In this document: in pieces, positions 22,945-30,767 of the stretch
How the letters are laid out: each line of letters starts with the position of its first letter
How positions within the stretch are numbered: the stretch's first letter is position 1
DNA from: an uncultured Blautia sp.
GTDB taxonomy: Bacteria > Bacillota > Clostridia > Lachnospirales > Lachnospiraceae
NCBI GenBank assembly: GCA_934378195.1
Contig: CAKRPO010000028.1
Coordinates: 1-31,673 of the forward strand
Direction of reading: 5' to 3'
Length of the DNA stretch: 31,673 nucleotides
Notes under the pieces: model-generated
Told to the model about the DNA's origin: nothing
Database searches by the model: none
The model's input: the letters and a program-made list of their open reading frames with translations, nothing else
Program-made: the position numbers and the translations under genes

Positions 22945-22990
22945 ATATAAAATAAAAAAAGACGGAACATCTGTATGCTCCGTCGCTTTT
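22945..22990. terminator. Terminator of the cobalamin operon
   Basis: A hairpin GACGGAaCAT/ATGcTCCGTC (22961-22984, one mismatch, short loop) is followed on the - strand by a long T-rich tract (CTTTTTTTATTTTATA). It lies about 90 bases after the cobC stop codon. On the + strand it is followed by GCTTTTT, so it may work both ways. Confidence 0.82.
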
Positions 22991-23072
22991 TCTCAGTATA
23001 ACACAAATTCTACTTCCTGCAAAGTATTAAACCTCTTACAATTCAAGAATGCCTCTGTAATCCTGCCGGAGG

Positions 23073-23690
23073 CTATATCAGATGGGGGATTGACTCCTTA
23101 TTCTTCTGGTCCAGTACATGCAGTGTTCTTCTGTCTTTTTTCCAGAGAAGCGAATCCACTTCTACCAGATAGCCGCAGCCATTGTCGACATGCCACTCAT
23201 AAAATTCTTTTCTCGGATGTGCATATGCCTCCATAATATTCATGATTGTTCCTCCGTGAACGACCATGGCAGCCTCCGAAATCTTTTCACGAATACAAGC
23301 CGTAACCGCTCGCTGGAATCCTTCCAGATTACGCACCGCGCATTCTTCCTTGCTCTCGCCTCCCGGAAATGCCATAATTCCATTGCTGTCAATCCATGCC
23401 TGGTATCTTGGATCATTCGAAAGTTCTTTGTAATTCTTATTCTCAAAATCTCCAAAATCACATTCCGCCAGCTGATCTATAATCCGCATTTTCTGTTCAG
23501 GAAAAAGGATTGCTGCTGTCTCCTGACAGCGACGAAGCGGACTTACAAAAAGTGCTTCTACCTGCGGATATGTATGTTTTTTTAATGCGTCTATTCCATC
23601 CGGACAAAGCGGCTCATCTGTCACCCCAATGTATCTCTGATGACGGTTTCCCTCTGTCATTCCATGACGTATCAACCAGATTTTAAGCAT
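23073..23690 (-). CDS. cobC: Histidine phosphatase family protein, probable alpha-ribazole phosphatase (CobC)
   Basis: A 205-residue histidine phosphatase. It has the catalytic RHGMTEGN (residues 8-15), a second Arg-containing SPLRRCQETA segment, an ECDFGDFE stretch and the late VVHGGTIM His. CobC-type members remove the phosphate from alpha-ribazole phosphate or adenosylcobalamin phosphate at the end of nucleotide-loop assembly. The fold alone also fits sugar-phosphate or nucleotide phosphatases, so the CobC call rests on its place as last gene of the cobT-cobU-cobS operon. It overlaps the upstream CobU-like gene by eight bases. Confidence 0.85.
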   Translation of the reverse strand: MLKIWLIRHGMTEGNRHQRYIGVTDEPLCPDGIDALKKHTYPQVEALFVSPLRRCQETAAILFPEQKMRIIDQLAECDFGDFENKNYKELSNDPRYQAWIDSNGIMAFPGGESKEECAVRNLEGFQRAVTACIREKISEAAMVVHGGTIMNIMEAYAHPRKEFYEWHVDNGCGYLVEVDSLLWKKDRRTLHVLDQKNKESIPHLI

Positions 23691-24063
23691 GTTTGATCAC
23701 CATCCCGATTCCACACACTACTCTTGTCACTTCACTACTATATGCAGCAAGTTTGGTACAGATTCTCCCAACAGCTTCACGATAAGCCCGGTCAAATGCA
23801 TCTATCGGTACAACGCCGTAGCCAACTTCATCCGACACCAGGATCACTTCTGGATTGCATCGGATCAAATTCTCCGCCAGATCACTGACATCGTTATCTT
23901 TCTGCATCTCACTCCGAATAAACTCATGGAAATTCATGATTCCTTTCGCATTCCGGACAGCTTCCCAGTCAGCTTCTGCACCATTCACCCAGACAATCTC
24001 CGGATATTCTTTTTTTGCAAGGGCTGCTTTTCCCTGAAAAGCACCACCTATGATCATCTTCAT
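23683..24063 (-). CDS. Short CobU-like protein (second CobU paralogue)
   Basis: A 126-residue protein with a P-loop-like GGAFQGK (residues 6-12) at its start. Its C-terminal region (VSDEVGYGVVPIDAFDRAYREAVGR, about 76-100) matches the end of adenosylcobinamide kinase/guanylyltransferase CobU, where a NEVG...P...R segment is conserved. The central part, including the His region that carries the guanylyl intermediate in CobU, is shortened. A normal CobU is encoded two genes upstream, so this one may be a regulatory or reduced-function paralogue, or a subunit. It has a GAGAGGG ribosome site and overlaps cobC, so it looks expressed and not decayed. Function is unknown. Confidence 0.75.
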   Translation of the reverse strand: MKMIIGGAFQGKAALAKKEYPEIVWVNGAEADWEAVRNAKGIMNFHEFIRSEMQKDNDVSDLAENLIRCNPEVILVSDEVGYGVVPIDAFDRAYREAVGRICTKLAAYSSEVTRVVCGIGMVIKHA

Positions 24064-24075
24064 GTGTTTTCCCTC

Positions 24076-24858
24076 TCAAATTTTATAAATTACAGTAACA
24101 ACCGCCAGCACCAATATGATCCATACTTCGCAAAGACAAAGAAAATACCCTGAAAGATCACCTGTTGTCCCGCCAAAGTACTTCATTGCCTTGTGGACAT
24201 AAAACCAGAAGACCAGTAACGCTGTTACAACTACTGCGATTCCCCATATCGGCTGAATCCAGATCATAAGAGCCGCCAACAGAACAAGATACACGATCAG
24301 TATACTACGCACTCTCGTATCCTGTGCCTTACGTGAAAATTCCGCAACTGTACCTCCTGCGTTTGCCTTTGGCAATGTAATGACCCCAATTCCGGACAAG
24401 CTTCTGGAAAACATATAACCTGCTGCCAGAATGTACAGCATTTTCCGGTTATCATTCTCTACGATCTGACTCATTCCACCATACATGGCAAGGAAATACA
24501 CACACGCCGTAATCACCGCAAACGCACCTGCATGAGAATCCTTTAAAATCTCCAGCCGCTTCTCCCTGTCTCTCCAGGAACTTAACGCATCCGAAGTATC
24601 CAGAAGGCCGTCCACATGAATTCCACCAGTCACAAGCACCGGTACCAGCACCAGTATCACCGTGATAAGTCCATTACTCATTCCAAGATAATGACAGATC
24701 CACTCTGACACCAATGTAACCGCACCAACAGCCGTCCCGACAAATGGAAAAAAACAGAGCATATAGCGCATGTTCTCCTCTGACCAGTCTGCCTGTGGCA
24801 TCGGAATCTTTGAAAACATGGCAAATGCGATTTTAAAACTGTTCCACAGACTTTTCAT
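24076..24858 (-). CDS. cobS: Adenosylcobinamide-GDP ribazoletransferase (cobalamin synthase, CobS)
   Basis: A 260-residue integral membrane protein with the CobS signatures GGIHVDGLLDTSDAL (about 78-92), ILKDSHAGAF, and a C-terminal GGTTGDLSGYF, plus six or seven hydrophobic stretches. It joins adenosylcobinamide-GDP with alpha-ribazole or its phosphate to form the lower loop of cobalamin at the membrane. A GTG at 24861 is also in frame; I prefer the ATG at 24858, which overlaps the cobU stop as TGATG. It lies between cobU and the short CobU-like gene, the usual late cobalamin order. Confidence 0.94.
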   Translation of the reverse strand: MKSLWNSFKIAFAMFSKIPMPQADWSEENMRYMLCFFPFVGTAVGAVTLVSEWICHYLGMSNGLITVILVLVPVLVTGGIHVDGLLDTSDALSSWRDREKRLEILKDSHAGAFAVITACVYFLAMYGGMSQIVENDNRKMLYILAAGYMFSRSLSGIGVITLPKANAGGTVAEFSRKAQDTRVRSILIVYLVLLAALMIWIQPIWGIAVVVTALLVFWFYVHKAMKYFGGTTGDLSGYFLCLCEVWIILVLAVVTVIYKI

Positions 24859-25388
24859 CACACACTCTTCCCCTCTGTTTTATGATATATCGGAATTCCA
24901 TAGACCACTTCTACAACTTCATCTGATATATTGGCAAGCCCCTGGTTGATTTTTCCCAGATATTCCTGATATCGCTCTGTATCTCCCTGATAAGCTGCTG
25001 TCTCGGAAAAGATTTCATTCGTCACGATTACCAGATTTTCTGTCTGTTCTTTCAGATGACATACCCCATCAATTACAGCTTTTACTGTTTTCTCATGTGA
25101 TCCGTTTTCCTGAAACATTTCATTGGCAACAAGGTTCGACATGCATTCAAGAAGTACACTGCTTCCCTCCGGCACCTGTACCAGTTCAAGACCTGTATAA
25201 CATTCTACTGTCTCAAAGCCTTTTCCCTGGCGCATTCTCCGATGTCGTTGCACACGCTTTTTGCTTTCTGCATCAAAAGGATACATAGTCGCTATATAAA
25301 TACGTTTTGCCGCTCCAAAAGAAACCATGCAATCTTCTGCAAATGCAGATTTCCCGCTTCCACTGCCTCCCGTAACCAGAATCATCAT
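24858..25388 (-). CDS. cobU: Adenosylcobinamide kinase / adenosylcobinamide-phosphate guanylyltransferase (CobU)
   Basis: A 176-residue bifunctional enzyme. It has the P-loop GGSGSGKS (7-14), a conserved YIATM strand, and His49 in RVQRHRRMR, matching the His that is guanylylated in Salmonella CobU. A C-terminal ISDEVVEVVYGIP region also fits. It phosphorylates adenosylcobinamide and then attaches GMP, giving the CobS substrate. The open frame includes an upstream TTG at 25397, but the ATG at 25388 with GAGGAG ten bases before is the better start and gives a one-base gap after the cobT stop. Confidence 0.93.
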   Translation of the reverse strand: MMILVTGGSGSGKSAFAEDCMVSFGAAKRIYIATMYPFDAESKKRVQRHRRMRQGKGFETVECYTGLELVQVPEGSSVLLECMSNLVANEMFQENGSHEKTVKAVIDGVCHLKEQTENLVIVTNEIFSETAAYQGDTERYQEYLGKINQGLANISDEVVEVVYGIPIYHKTEGKSV

Positions 25389-25389
25389 T

Positions 25390-26442
25390 TTATACAAGCT
25401 CCTCGTACTGTTCTACATGAATATCCTCAAACGTGCTCATAGAATCATACACGGCAATTCCCATATCAAGAAATGGAAACAGTGCCACTGCACCGCTGCC
25501 CTCACCAAGACACATCTCTCCATGAATGACCGCTTCTTTGCCAAGTGCCTCAAGAATCAGATGTGCGGCTGGTTCTTTTGAAACATGCGAAGCAATCATA
25601 TACTCTCCGGCGGTCGGACAAATTCGCTCTGCGACAAGTGCCGCTACACAAGAAATAAATCCATCGATCACAACCGGTACTCCAAGTGCAGCTCCGCCAA
25701 GAAACATTCCGGCCATACCGGCAATATCAAAACCGCCGACTTTTGCCAGTACATCAATCGCGTCAGCAGGATCCGGCTGGTTTACTGCAATTGCCCTTCT
25801 GATTGCATTGATTTTTCTGTTCAGGCCATCCCCGGATAAACCGGCACCTCTTCCTGTCATCTCTTCTACCGGCTGATTCAGAAGTACAGATGCTACTGCG
25901 CTGCTTGTAGTTGTATTTCCAATTCCCATCTCACCCGTTGCCAAAAGTCCATATCCTTCTTCTTTCAGCCGGCGTACCATTTCAATTCCGACTTCCAGTG
26001 CCTGTACAGCCTGTTCTCTGGTCATTGCCGGACCTTGTGTCATATTGGCAGTTCCATATGCGATCTTCAGATCTGTCGGAACTTTTGTATCCACAGCCAT
26101 TCCAATATCCACCGGAATCACTCTGGTTCCACACTGACGGCTCATAACACACGCTGAAGTATCTCCTGAAAGAAAATTCTCTGCGACGATTGCAGTCACT
26201 TCCTGCCCTGTCTGTGTCACGCCCTCTGCAACTACACCGTTATCCGCACACATCGGTACCAGTGCACGTTTCTTTACATTCATATCTGAATTTCCGGTAA
26301 TTCCCGCAATCTGGATTACCAGTTTTTCCATCTTGCCAAGGGAATGCAGTGGTTTCGCAATACTGTCCCACCTTTTTGAAGCAATATCCATTGCTTTTTT
26401 ATCCAATGGTTTTATCTGATCCAGTGTTTCTTCCAGTGTCAT
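25390..26442 (-). CDS. cobT: Nicotinate-nucleotide:dimethylbenzimidazole phosphoribosyltransferase (CobT)
   Basis: A 350-residue protein, the usual CobT length. It has the signature GEMGIGNTTTSSA in its middle, a CADNGVVAEGVTQ loop near residues 69-81, GRGAGLSG, and the catalytic glutamate Glu314 in LGEGSGAVALFP, close to Glu317 of Salmonella CobT. It makes alpha-ribazole phosphate from nicotinate mononucleotide and a lower-ligand base. GGAGG precedes the ATG. It starts only 27 bases after gtrA, so it may be read from the upstream envelope operon or from an unseen internal promoter. No cobalamin riboswitch is visible before it. Confidence 0.95.
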   Translation of the reverse strand: MTLEETLDQIKPLDKKAMDIASKRWDSIAKPLHSLGKMEKLVIQIAGITGNSDMNVKKRALVPMCADNGVVAEGVTQTGQEVTAIVAENFLSGDTSACVMSRQCGTRVIPVDIGMAVDTKVPTDLKIAYGTANMTQGPAMTREQAVQALEVGIEMVRRLKEEGYGLLATGEMGIGNTTTSSAVASVLLNQPVEEMTGRGAGLSGDGLNRKINAIRRAIAVNQPDPADAIDVLAKVGGFDIAGMAGMFLGGAALGVPVVIDGFISCVAALVAERICPTAGEYMIASHVSKEPAAHLILEALGKEAVIHGEMCLGEGSGAVALFPFLDMGIAVYDSMSTFEDIHVEQYEELV

Positions 26443-26469
26443 TTTATTTCCTCCAGATTCCTCTATCCT

Positions 26470-26889
26470 TTATTTTCCTGTTGTGAATACAAAAAATTTG
26501 CTGAAAATGTAATTCAGTGCAAGCACAATAAACTGTGTACAGAATTTGCCAACCATATCGCTCATACCAAGTTTTTCGACAAGCAGCCATACACCACCCA
26601 CTTCAATCACCATAGTCAGCAGACGCGCACTGACAAATTTGCAGAATGGCTGAATATGGTCTTTCAGTGTCTCACATTTATCCTGAAACACATATTTTGA
26701 ATTTACGATATATGCAAAAATGATCGCCACAATGATCGAAATCACATTTGCAATATTTAATTCTACTCCACACTGACGAAGTACAAAAAAGCACACCAGA
26801 TTCACCAGTGTCGTGCATCCGCCAAAAAATATGTATCTGATCACGTCGTTATTATAAAAACGCAGGATCAGGTCTTTTAATTTTTTCAT
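26470..26889 (-). CDS. GtrA-family membrane protein (probable polyprenyl-phosphate-sugar flippase)
   Basis: A 139-residue protein with four hydrophobic segments and the GtrA pattern: an N-terminal RYIFFGGCTTLVN segment, a FAYIVNSKYVF motif around residue 58-68, and a C-terminal ALNYIFSKFFVF. The family helps move undecaprenyl-phosphate-linked sugars across the membrane, as GtcA does in Listeria. It lies 12 bases after the glycosyltransferase gene in the YfhO-GT2-GtrA operon. Direct flippase activity is inferred from the family. Confidence 0.9.
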   Translation of the reverse strand: MKKLKDLILRFYNNDVIRYIFFGGCTTLVNLVCFFVLRQCGVELNIANVISIIVAIIFAYIVNSKYVFQDKCETLKDHIQPFCKFVSARLLTMVIEVGGVWLLVEKLGMSDMVGKFCTQFIVLALNYIFSKFFVFTTGK

Positions 26890-26901
26890 AAAAATCTCCC
26901 G

Positions 26902-27858
26902 TTATGCATCATGTCTGATACTGTCTGTTACATCTTTGTTCCCACGCACGATCTGCGATACGATATATCTCGGGCGACGTTTTACCTCTTCATAGATTTT
27001 CGCAAGATAATATCCGATCACACCAAGACTCAGCATGATCGCACTGCCAATCAAAAGAAGCAAAAGAATCGTTGTGGTATAGCCTTCTATTGCATGTCCT
27101 CTGAAATACTGAATCAGAGAATAAATGATCATGATCAGAGAGCAGCCAAAGCAAATTCCACCACCAATTGTTACAAACTGAAGCGGAGCAGTCGTAAATG
27201 CAACAATATTTGTAAACGCATATTTGACAAGTGACCAGGTTGACCACTTGGATTCTCCAGCTTCACGCTCATGCACTTCAAACTCTACATAAGTAGTTTT
27301 ATATCCTACCCAGGAAGAAGTTGCACGGAAAAACATATTGCGCTCCGGAAGAGAAAGAATACTGTTCACAACTTTTCGATCCATCATTTTGAAATCCGAT
27401 GCATTTTGCATGTCCACTTTTGTTGCTTTGGACATAATTCCATAAAAAAATCCTGCACTTTCTTTATGAAGGAAGCTCTCTTCTCCACGGCTTTTCTTAA
27501 CTCCTTCAATAACTTCGTACCCTTCTTCCCATTTCTGGTACATCTCGATCAGCGTTTCTGCAGGATGCTGCAGGTCACAGTCCATAACTGCGACCACATC
27601 ACCGCCAGCCTGCGCAAGGCCCGCAAAAACAGCCGCTTCTTTGCCAAAATTACGAGAAAAATGCACCCCAAGGATATGTGGATCTTTTTCTCCTGCTTTC
27701 AGTATTTCATCCCATGTATGATCTTTGGAACCATCATTTACAAGCACCAGTTCATAAGAAATCCCGGCTCCCGACAGAACTTCATGAAGTACGCGACAGG
27801 TCTTTCCTACCATCAGTTCTTCATTATAAGCTGGAAGTACAACTGATAACATACTCAT
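26902..27858 (-). CDS. Family 2 polyprenyl-phosphate glycosyltransferase (GtrB/CsbB type)
   Basis: A 318-residue GT2 enzyme. It has the nucleotide-binding VVLPAYNEE (6-14) and VNDGSKDHT (40-48), the metal site DCDLQHPAE (93-101), an AGESKW segment, and two C-terminal membrane segments followed by a basic tail. This matches the GtrB/CsbB class that loads a sugar onto undecaprenyl phosphate at the inner face of the membrane. The open frame runs up to 27963 inside yfhO, but the ATG at 27858 overlaps the yfhO stop (ATGA) and the catalytic domain begins there, so this start is chosen; an ATG six bases further on is also possible. Confidence 0.92.
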   Translation of the reverse strand: MSMLSVVLPAYNEELMVGKTCRVLHEVLSGAGISYELVLVNDGSKDHTWDEILKAGEKDPHILGVHFSRNFGKEAAVFAGLAQAGGDVVAVMDCDLQHPAETLIEMYQKWEEGYEVIEGVKKSRGEESFLHKESAGFFYGIMSKATKVDMQNASDFKMMDRKVVNSILSLPERNMFFRATSSWVGYKTTYVEFEVHEREAGESKWSTWSLVKYAFTNIVAFTTAPLQFVTIGGGICFGCSLIMIIYSLIQYFRGHAIEGYTTTILLLLLIGSAIMLSLGVIGYYLAKIYEEVKRRPRYIVSQIVRGNKDVTDSIRHDA

Positions 27859-30629
27859 TCTTTTTTGTTTCCTCTTTTCTTTTTGTATATTAGCACCAGA
27901 CAAATGTAGCACAACAGTCCCATACAAGTCAAGCCAAGGCCCATGTACAGATAAGGTGTACAATAGGTGAATCTGATCTCATGTTCTCCCTTAGGAAGTT
28001 CCAGCGCCATATACATATCATTGGCCCGTTTTATTTCTGTCTTTTTGCCATCCACATATGCTGTCCAGCCTTTACTGTATGGTATTGCCATCACAAGGGC
28101 CTTGGCTTTTGAAACAGAGATCCTGCCAGTCACTTCATTGTCCGAAAGACTGATGTCTGTCAGTGCTTCTTCACCAAGTTGCTTCGTCTGTGCTTCAATA
28201 TCCTTCATCGGCTGACAGATTACTTTCAGAGAATCAAATGTATATTCACCAGTATTTCGGAAAACAAGCGTGACACTCTTTCTGCCTTTCTGACTGTATC
28301 CTGTATTACAGATAAAATTATGTTTTCCACTGTATGCATTATATTTATCTGTAAATATGCGAAGCATCTTGTATGCACTTCCTTCGCCCCGGACATTGAT
28401 AAATGCTTTCCTGCTGTTCTCCCAGTATCTCCATTTCGAATCCTGATGTAGAAGTTTCTTCTGTTCATACGTTGACATCTGCTCCCATTCTTCATCGCTG
28501 ACACACTGTCTCGGCGAAAAAGCATCGTATTTCAGGTTTTCCACCTGCAAATAGGTTTCGCTGTCATCAAGACCATTTATTTCCAGTTCAATTCGTGCAT
28601 TTTCTTTTGTTACAATAAACTTTCCATCTTCTTCCCGACAGCCTTCACTGGCTGTAACAGAATATGGAATATCTTTATCATTAAACTCTGCTTCTTTCTC
28701 TGCAAGAGAGCTGTCTGACAGCACAACTCCCTGAAGCAATGCCTGTTGTTTTTGTACTGCAGACATTTTTTCATATTTTTCTTCTGGAATATAGCGGTCA
28801 TATGTATATCCTAACGGAAGAACATTCTCACAGGTATAAGCTTTATACATGATATTGTCTTTTTCCGCTGCAGCCATAAACTTATTATATCCATAAGGCA
28901 GGCGGTCTTCCTGTCCGTCTGTTACTACAAAATATTTTACTGATGCAAGACGGTCCAGAATTGTTCTTGCATCCAGATCATTATACTGTTGCTCCCACGG
29001 TGTATTCAGATAAATATTGTCCATAAACTTACTGATGCCACTGTCTGCCACACTGAAATAATAGGATGTACTATGTGTTCCCATTTCCATAGAAGAATTT
29101 TCCATATGCTCCGTTCCAATCTGGTCATAGCGGTATATGTTCGTATCTCCCGAGCCCACAATTGCCAGATCTGCGCCGGTCTGTAAAGCAGTCATAGCCT
29201 CATCCTGATCAGAAAAATCTGCAAGATAGTCTTTTTCGTAAGAATACTGATAATACATATTAAATAAAATACCCGCAACCAGAAGTACCGCTGTCAGTAA
29301 TGTCAGGCTTCTTTTTTTTACCAAAAGATTTCCATAAGAAACGATTACTGCTGTTGACAATGCCAACAGAATCACTGCTGTCAGATTTCTCTGTGTACGG
29401 GCAGCTTCCGGAAGAATTGCCACACCACAATATACCAGCATCATTACAAATATTTTCTGTTTCTCTTTTTGAGTAAGCGAAAATAATTCTGTATATATTT
29501 TCACAAAGATGTATGCGATCAACATAGCATATGCCCAGATCCATCTGTTACATACGTAAGAAAAGCCATTCAACACATGTCCCGCATATGGTATGAGGAG
29601 AAAAAGATTCAAAAGAATGAACCCGGCCTTCAGCACTGTATATTTTTTCTTTTTTGCAAACAGTACAAATACTCCAGCCATCGAAACGGCAGAAAATCCC
29701 GCGGCTCCCCACTGAATCATATCTTCCCCGATCAGACATCCCAGATATTTTTCATAGTAAATCTTATCATAAAACAAAGGTACATAATTTTCTACATTGA
29801 ATCGATCCGTACCCAATACCGGTAAAATCACCGGTAAAAGAATCACTGCTGCGATCAAAACAGCAATCGCTGAATATATTGCAAATATACCAATCCATTT
29901 TCCAATATTTTTCAGTGAATGATCTGCAAACTGGTCAAAATATCGAAAGATTGCATAGATTACCATCAATACGCCGATCATATAAAAGAAATAGAAATTT
30001 GACAAACCTGCAATTGCTACAGACCATATAAATATATATGGTTTTTCTTTTTTATAAATTTTATCTATTCCCATAAGAATAAATGGAAAATAAATCAACG
30101 GATTTGCAAAATACGGATGTTTGATAGCACCATAAATCGTCCATGCGGCAAATATATAGATCAGCGTTCCCATAAATACTGCCTGTTTGGAATTTTTATG
30201 ATAAAAGCTATACCTGCTGAACGCAATTCCAGCGAGATAAATTCTCAAAAAAATTAAGATCTTATACAAAAGCTCTGTCTGCGCTGAACGAAAAAACACC
30301 GACAGAAGTGCCAGTGGATCACCTATTACATAATAATGTAAGGTTGTAATAATATCAGAGCCATAGCCAATACTCAAATCCCACATTGGAACTGATAATT
30401 TATGTTCTACAAGTAACGTATGCAATATATGCCTTAAATATCTTCCGTAGTACGCCAGTGCATTCAGATGCTGTGGAATTCCGTCGTGGCTCCATACAAG
30501 AGATTTTCCATTTATCGAAAATATTCTGTACAGAAAAAGGGCTATTCCTGCAAAAGCAAGTGTATAAACGAAATAGAAGTCTGCATTTCTCCATTTAATG
30601 TTTTTTTCTTTATGTTTTATTTTACTCAT
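27855..30629 (-). CDS. YfhO-family membrane protein (GT-C type glycosyltransferase)
   Basis: A 924-residue protein. About the first 480 residues hold a dozen or more membrane segments, starting near residue 15 and including an early SHDGIPQHLN loop typical of GT-C enzymes that use lipid-linked sugars. A large extracytoplasmic region (about 490-885) with YfhO-like features follows, then a last membrane segment at about 895-915 and a basic tail. YfhO transfers the sugar from undecaprenyl phosphate to an outer polymer such as lipoteichoic acid in Bacillus and Listeria. AAAGGACAGG precedes the ATG. It starts the operon with the GT2 and GtrA genes. The target polymer and sugar cannot be read from sequence. 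Confidence 0.9.
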   Translation of the reverse strand: MSKIKHKEKNIKWRNADFYFVYTLAFAGIALFLYRIFSINGKSLVWSHDGIPQHLNALAYYGRYLRHILHTLLVEHKLSVPMWDLSIGYGSDIITTLHYYVIGDPLALLSVFFRSAQTELLYKILIFLRIYLAGIAFSRYSFYHKNSKQAVFMGTLIYIFAAWTIYGAIKHPYFANPLIYFPFILMGIDKIYKKEKPYIFIWSVAIAGLSNFYFFYMIGVLMVIYAIFRYFDQFADHSLKNIGKWIGIFAIYSAIAVLIAAVILLPVILPVLGTDRFNVENYVPLFYDKIYYEKYLGCLIGEDMIQWGAAGFSAVSMAGVFVLFAKKKKYTVLKAGFILLNLFLLIPYAGHVLNGFSYVCNRWIWAYAMLIAYIFVKIYTELFSLTQKEKQKIFVMMLVYCGVAILPEAARTQRNLTAVILLALSTAVIVSYGNLLVKKRSLTLLTAVLLVAGILFNMYYQYSYEKDYLADFSDQDEAMTALQTGADLAIVGSGDTNIYRYDQIGTEHMENSSMEMGTHSTSYYFSVADSGISKFMDNIYLNTPWEQQYNDLDARTILDRLASVKYFVVTDGQEDRLPYGYNKFMAAAEKDNIMYKAYTCENVLPLGYTYDRYIPEEKYEKMSAVQKQQALLQGVVLSDSSLAEKEAEFNDKDIPYSVTASEGCREEDGKFIVTKENARIELEINGLDDSETYLQVENLKYDAFSPRQCVSDEEWEQMSTYEQKKLLHQDSKWRYWENSRKAFINVRGEGSAYKMLRIFTDKYNAYSGKHNFICNTGYSQKGRKSVTLVFRNTGEYTFDSLKVICQPMKDIEAQTKQLGEEALTDISLSDNEVTGRISVSKAKALVMAIPYSKGWTAYVDGKKTEIKRANDMYMALELPKGEHEIRFTYCTPYLYMGLGLTCMGLLCYICLVLIYKKKRGNKKE

Positions 30630-30715
30630 GCTGTACCTGTCCTTTTATCTCAGTCGAGAAGATGTCAGCTTATGCTGACCAGAATCACACGCCAAGTCTC
30701 ACAGATGTTCGACTT

Positions 30716-30756
30716 GAACTAAAGAAAAAGCCGCGGTACATAAAGTACCGCGGCTT
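30716..30756 (-). terminator. Terminator of nifJ
   Basis: A perfect 12-bp stem AAGCCGCGGTAC/GTACCGCGGCTT (30728-30739 with 30745-30756), 5-base loop, followed on the - strand by TTTCTTTAGTTC. It starts 12 bases after the nifJ stop codon. Confidence 0.93.
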
Positions 30757-30767
30757 AAAATTCTGAA

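Noticed and set aside
26443..26469. Cobalamin riboswitch controlling cobT
   Set aside because: Only 27 bases separate gtrA from cobT and no B12-box-like sequence was seen there or before yfhO.
30630..30715. Small RNA gene or promoter upstream of yfhO, suggested by the GTCAGC-TTAT-GCTGAC hairpin and flanking AGTCGA/TCGACT pairing
   Set aside because: The stems are short, no T-run follows, and the best -35/-10 pair (TTGGCG, TAAGCT) is too weak to support a call.
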